From assembly GCA_030066455.1 (NCBI GenBank), contig JASJBQ010000211.1, positions 1 to 8,655 on the forward strand: a stretch of DNA of 8,655 nt, given 5' to 3'. The notes under the pieces are model-generated. The model was not told where the DNA came from and made no database searches. It was given only the letters and a program-made list of their open reading frames with translations. Positions 6,326 to 8,655 of the stretch are shown in pieces (positions within the stretch are counted from its first letter, which is position 1; each line of letters begins with the position of its first letter). Source of the stretch: Desulfobacterales bacterium. GTDB lineage: Bacteria; Desulfobacterota; Desulfobacteria; Desulfobacterales; UBA5852. Made by a program: the position numbers and the translations under genes.

Positions 6326-7963
6326 TCATGATTCGTCGTGATAGCGGAAGGGACTGTCCAGCGCTTCCAGCAGGGGGGGATCACGGTTGTAGATATCGTT
6401 CTTGAACAACATCTGCCCGTCGATGCGCTCAGCCGTCAGGTAAACCATCAGGACCGGCAAGGGCCCGGGGAGAAAGACTGTTTCGCTGCGGCCGGCCGCA
6501 ACGACGGCTTCGATTTTCGACCGGTCCCAGCCGGGAACATCCTGGAGGAGCAAGACGGCCAGTTCGAAGGGGCGCTCGACCCGGATGCAGCCCGAGCTGA
6601 ACGCGCGATCCGTCCGGCGAAACAGGTTCTTGCTGGGGGTATCGTGCAGAAAAACAAAATGGGAATTAGGAAAAATGAATTTGACCTGCCCCAGCGCGTT
6701 GGACGGCCCCGGCTCCTGCCGCAGCATATAGGGAAATCGGCGCGGGGTGATCGTTGCCCAGTCGATCTTACGAGGGTCCACCGGCCGGCCGTTGCGGTCG
6801 ATGACGCTGATGTTGCGGCTTTGCAGATAGCCGGGATCCTTCTTGACGGCCGGCAGAACATCCTTGGCCAGAATCCCCGGCGGGATCGTCCAGGTGGGAT
6901 TGAACACGATGTATTTCATGTCGGCCCGGAAGGAGGGGGTCTGACGATAGGGTCGCCCGATTTGCACTTTTGCTTCCCAGACTTCTTCCATGGCCTTGAT
7001 CGCGTAGACGCGGTAGCCGGCGATATCGACAAAAATGAAACGGGGCGGGATATCATGCAGCACCCAGCGCAGCCGCTCCAGATTGACGCGGACCTGGTCG
7101 ATCCGCGCTTCGACGCCCACGTTAAGTTCCGCCAGGGTGCCCGGACCGACGGCGCCGTCGACCGCGATGTAGTGCCGTTTCTGGAAGCGCTTGACGGCCG
7201 CCTCCACGGCATCATCGAACCGATCGGTGGCGGCCCGGGATTTTTCAAGGTCACCGCTGGCGGCCAGTCGGCGGCAGAGCGCCGCCACCCGTTCGCCCTG
7301 CATGCCCTTCTCGAGCGTCTCGCCTTCGGGCACACGCGCCCATCCCCCTGTGGCTGCCAGGCGCCGGTAGTCGGCCAGCGCGGCCTTGAGATCGGTGTAC
7401 ACCGCATACTCGGGAATGAGCGCCTGGATGAAACGGGCGATATCCTCGGCGTCAAGGGCCTGCCGCAGGAAAGACACCGGATCGAGATCGTCGACATCGC
7501 GATTATAATTCCAGGAGGCATGCTGGGTGGCGGGGTCGACCTTGCCGAAGATCAAATTGTAGCAGAGGCGAATCAGGCTGTCGGTCAGAATCAGATCGAA
7601 TTCAGCCCGGCGGCGTTCCGGGTCGACACCGGCCATTCCAACCTCGTCACGATAAGCTTCCAGGGCGGCCAGATGATAGTCTTCGGGCGACAGGCCGTCC
7701 GCCTCGATCCCCCGGATGGTCTCAATCAGGGCGTCGATTTGCGCCGGGCGCTCCCAGGCGGGTGCAAACTGCCGCTGGACGTAAAAATCGGCGATCAGCT
7801 CGCGACCCGTGATCTGCACGGGGCCTACGCCGTATTCCTTGGCATAACGAATCTGCTCCACCTCGGCGCGGATCACATCGGACGCCGTCTTCTGGGCAGA
7901 TGCCGGCACGGCAATCAGGACCAGCGCCCCCAGAAGAATTCCCACTCTTGATACGATCGGCAT
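6326..7963 (-). CDS. Murein L,D-transpeptidase, YcbB/LdtD type
   Basis: Encodes 545 residues (E. coli YcbB is about 615). A Sec signal peptide, MPIVSRVGILLGALVLIAVP then ASA|QK, is cleaved near residue 23. Residues about 55-215 match the YcbB N-terminal scaffold domain, with the WNYNRDVDDLDP stretch at 151-162. A peptidoglycan-binding domain follows at about 221-282 (VKRFQKRHYIAVDGAVGPGTLAELN). The YkuD catalytic domain spans about 305-510 and has PTWTIPP at 356-362, FLHDTPSK with His440, and the active-site SSGCIRV with Cys459 and Arg461. All catalytic residues are present. Family knowledge: it forms 3-3 crosslinks between meso-diaminopimelate residues of peptidoglycan in the periplasm, bypassing penicillin-binding proteins and resisting most beta-lactams except carbapenems. 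Start: the ATG at 7963-7961 begins the signal peptide and has AAAGGA seven bases upstream. The VWA/OmpA gene lies 287 bp downstream on the same strand. Confidence 0.95.
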   Translation of the reverse strand: MPIVSRVGILLGALVLIAVPASAQKTASDVIRAEVEQIRYAKEYGVGPVQITGRELIADFYVQRQFAPAWERPAQIDALIETIRGIEADGLSPEDYHLAALEAYRDEVGMAGVDPERRRAEFDLILTDSLIRLCYNLIFGKVDPATQHASWNYNRDVDDLDPVSFLRQALDAEDIARFIQALIPEYAVYTDLKAALADYRRLAATGGWARVPEGETLEKGMQGERVAALCRRLAASGDLEKSRAATDRFDDAVEAAVKRFQKRHYIAVDGAVGPGTLAELNVGVEARIDQVRVNLERLRWVLHDIPPRFIFVDIAGYRVYAIKAMEEVWEAKVQIGRPYRQTPSFRADMKYIVFNPTWTIPPGILAKDVLPAVKKDPGYLQSRNISVIDRNGRPVDPRKIDWATITPRRFPYMLRQEPGPSNALGQVKFIFPNSHFVFLHDTPSKNLFRRTDRAFSSGCIRVERPFELAVLLLQDVPGWDRSKIEAVVAAGRSETVFLPGPLPVLMVYLTAERIDGQMLFKNDIYNRDPPLLEALDSPFRYHDES

Positions 7964-8335
7964 GACGTGTTCCTTTCCATAGTGCGCTCACGAAACGATC
8001 TCCACGGCTTTGAGCATTACGGGCCGTGGCGTTTGCGTTTAGCCGGTGTTTGCCTATATACAAAAAAATAATTTTAAAATCGTTAGCACCCTTCCCATCA
8101 AGTCAAATCGGAGCCGATATTTGGATTGAAATGTGCAGCGCATGTGTTTAGAGTAATTGGGTCTTCCCGCAGTGCCTGCGGCCGGGAATGCTCCTCAACA
8201 GCGAGATCCGCACCCAGGGTGGCATGTTTCCCGCCCGGTGGTATCGAGACGACCGACCAGCGGGGATCGACCGAGCATGGCCGCCGGAATGCAAAACCCT
8301 GCACTTCCCAACATCTAAAACCGGAGGAACGGCTT
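7964..8335. other. Divergent intergenic region between the L,D-transpeptidase and DUF3124 genes
   Basis: This 372-bp region serves two divergent genes. On the transpeptidase side the perfect inverted repeat CCACGGC (8002-8008) / GCCGTGG (8023-8029) lies in the leader, and a very AT-rich block at about 8055-8081 contains a run of seven A residues and a TATATA that could be its -10 box; no good -35 partner was found. On the DUF3124 side there is a candidate promoter and, just downstream, the hairpin CCGCAG-TGC-CTGCGG (8167-8181), nested in TTCCCG/CGGGAA (8164-8188). The ATG-started frame at 8188 runs in another frame into the DUF3124 gene and looks like a shadow. Confidence 0.5.
8126..8154 (+). 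promoter_or_regulatory. Candidate sigma70-like promoter of the DUF3124 gene
   Basis: TTGAAA (8126-8131), 17 bases, then TAGAGT (8149-8154): five and four matches to consensus with ideal spacing. It would give a leader of about 175 bases beginning next to the hairpin at 8167-8181. Confidence 0.4.
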
Positions 8336-8655
8336 ATGCAAACCGTCATCAAAGGGGCGCGGTATCATGGTGTCGCCGTGCTGCTGGGCATGCTCCTGAT
8401 ACTAACCGAGACCGCATTGGCGGCGTCGGTCGCAGAGAAAACCAAGGGGCAGACCCTATACGTACCGGTGTATTCCCACATCTACAGCGGCGACCGTGAA
8501 CGGCCCGTCTACCTGGCGAGCACCCTCAGCATCCGCAACACCGATCCGTCCCGCGCGATTCGACTCGTAAGGGTGGATTACTTCAATTCGGAGGGCAAGC
8601 TGCTGCGACGCTACCTCGAGCAACCCATCGAGCTGGGCCCCATGGCCTCGACCCG
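8336..8655 (+). CDS. Exported DUF3124 family protein, 5' part, cut by the right edge
   Basis: An open frame from ATG 8336-8338 to the window end, 106 complete codons without a stop. GGAGG (8323-8327) lies eight bases before the ATG. Residues 1-29 form a Sec signal peptide with a hydrophobic core AVLLGMLLILTE and a likely cleavage after ALA. The mature part carries the DUF3124 signature as I recall it: LYVPVYSHIYSGDRERP, then STLSIRNTDPSRAIRLVRVDYFNSEGKLLRRY and ELGPMASTR. Proteins of this family are usually about 150-170 residues, so about one third is probably missing. The function of DUF3124 is unknown; export to the periplasm is inferred from the signal peptide. It is divergent from the L,D-transpeptidase and may share its control region. 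Confidence 0.85.
   Translation, partial: MQTVIKGARYHGVAVLLGMLLILTETALAASVAEKTKGQTLYVPVYSHIYSGDRERPVYLASTLSIRNTDPSRAIRLVRVDYFNSEGKLLRRYLEQPIELGPMAST

Noticed and set aside
6338..7951. Plus-strand open frame of 537 codons opposite the L,D-transpeptidase
   Set aside because: It mirrors almost the whole length of the real gene, has no recognisable motifs and no good ribosome binding site, so it is a shadow of GC-rich coding DNA.
8188..8499. Open frame of 103 codons in the DUF3124 leader
   Set aside because: It runs out of frame into the well-supported DUF3124 coding region, and its start lies within a hairpin with no ribosome binding site.

Overview
The window is a GC-rich stretch of chromosome from a Gram-negative bacterium. 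Two genes point to a cell with an outer membrane and a peptidoglycan layer: a YcbB-type L,D-transpeptidase and a secreted protein with OmpA domains. The DUF3124 gene and the style of the intergenic repeat at 3866-3982 suggest a Desulfobacterota-like (former Deltaproteobacteria) host. That placement rests on remembered similarity and was not tested by a search.

Layout from left to right: (1) the 3' part of an oligoendopeptidase F gene (plus strand, cut by the window edge); (2) a convergent pepD, an M20-family cytosolic dipeptidase, with a good sigma70-like promoter and a perfect inverted repeat over its predicted transcription start; (3) divergent from pepD, a YihG-like PlsC-family acyltransferase; (4) a 521-bp convergent intergenic region with an imperfect ~114-bp tandem duplication, ending in a 117-bp element with 19-bp terminal inverted repeats that abuts the next stop codon; (5) a minus-strand gene for a secreted von Willebrand A protein with two OmpA-like domains, behind a strong predicted promoter and a ~215-nt leader; (6) a minus-strand periplasmic L,D-transpeptidase with a peptidoglycan-binding domain; (7) a 372-bp divergent intergenic region; (8) the 5' part of a plus-strand exported DUF3124 gene, cut by the right edge.

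Functionally there are two blocks. PepF and PepD are both cytosolic peptide-recycling enzymes and sit tail to tail. From the acyltransferase rightward the theme is the cell envelope: phospholipid acylation, a peptidoglycan-associated VWA/OmpA protein, a 3-3 crosslinking transpeptidase and an exported DUF3124 protein. The transpeptidase and the VWA/OmpA gene point the same way but are 287 bp apart, and the second has its own predicted promoter, so they need not form an operon.

No tRNA, rRNA, CRISPR array, transposase or phage gene was seen. The genes are mostly ordinary. The structures most worth a second look are the inverted-repeat element and tandem repeat at 3678-3982, the operator-like palindrome of pepD, and the VWA-OmpA-OmpA architecture.
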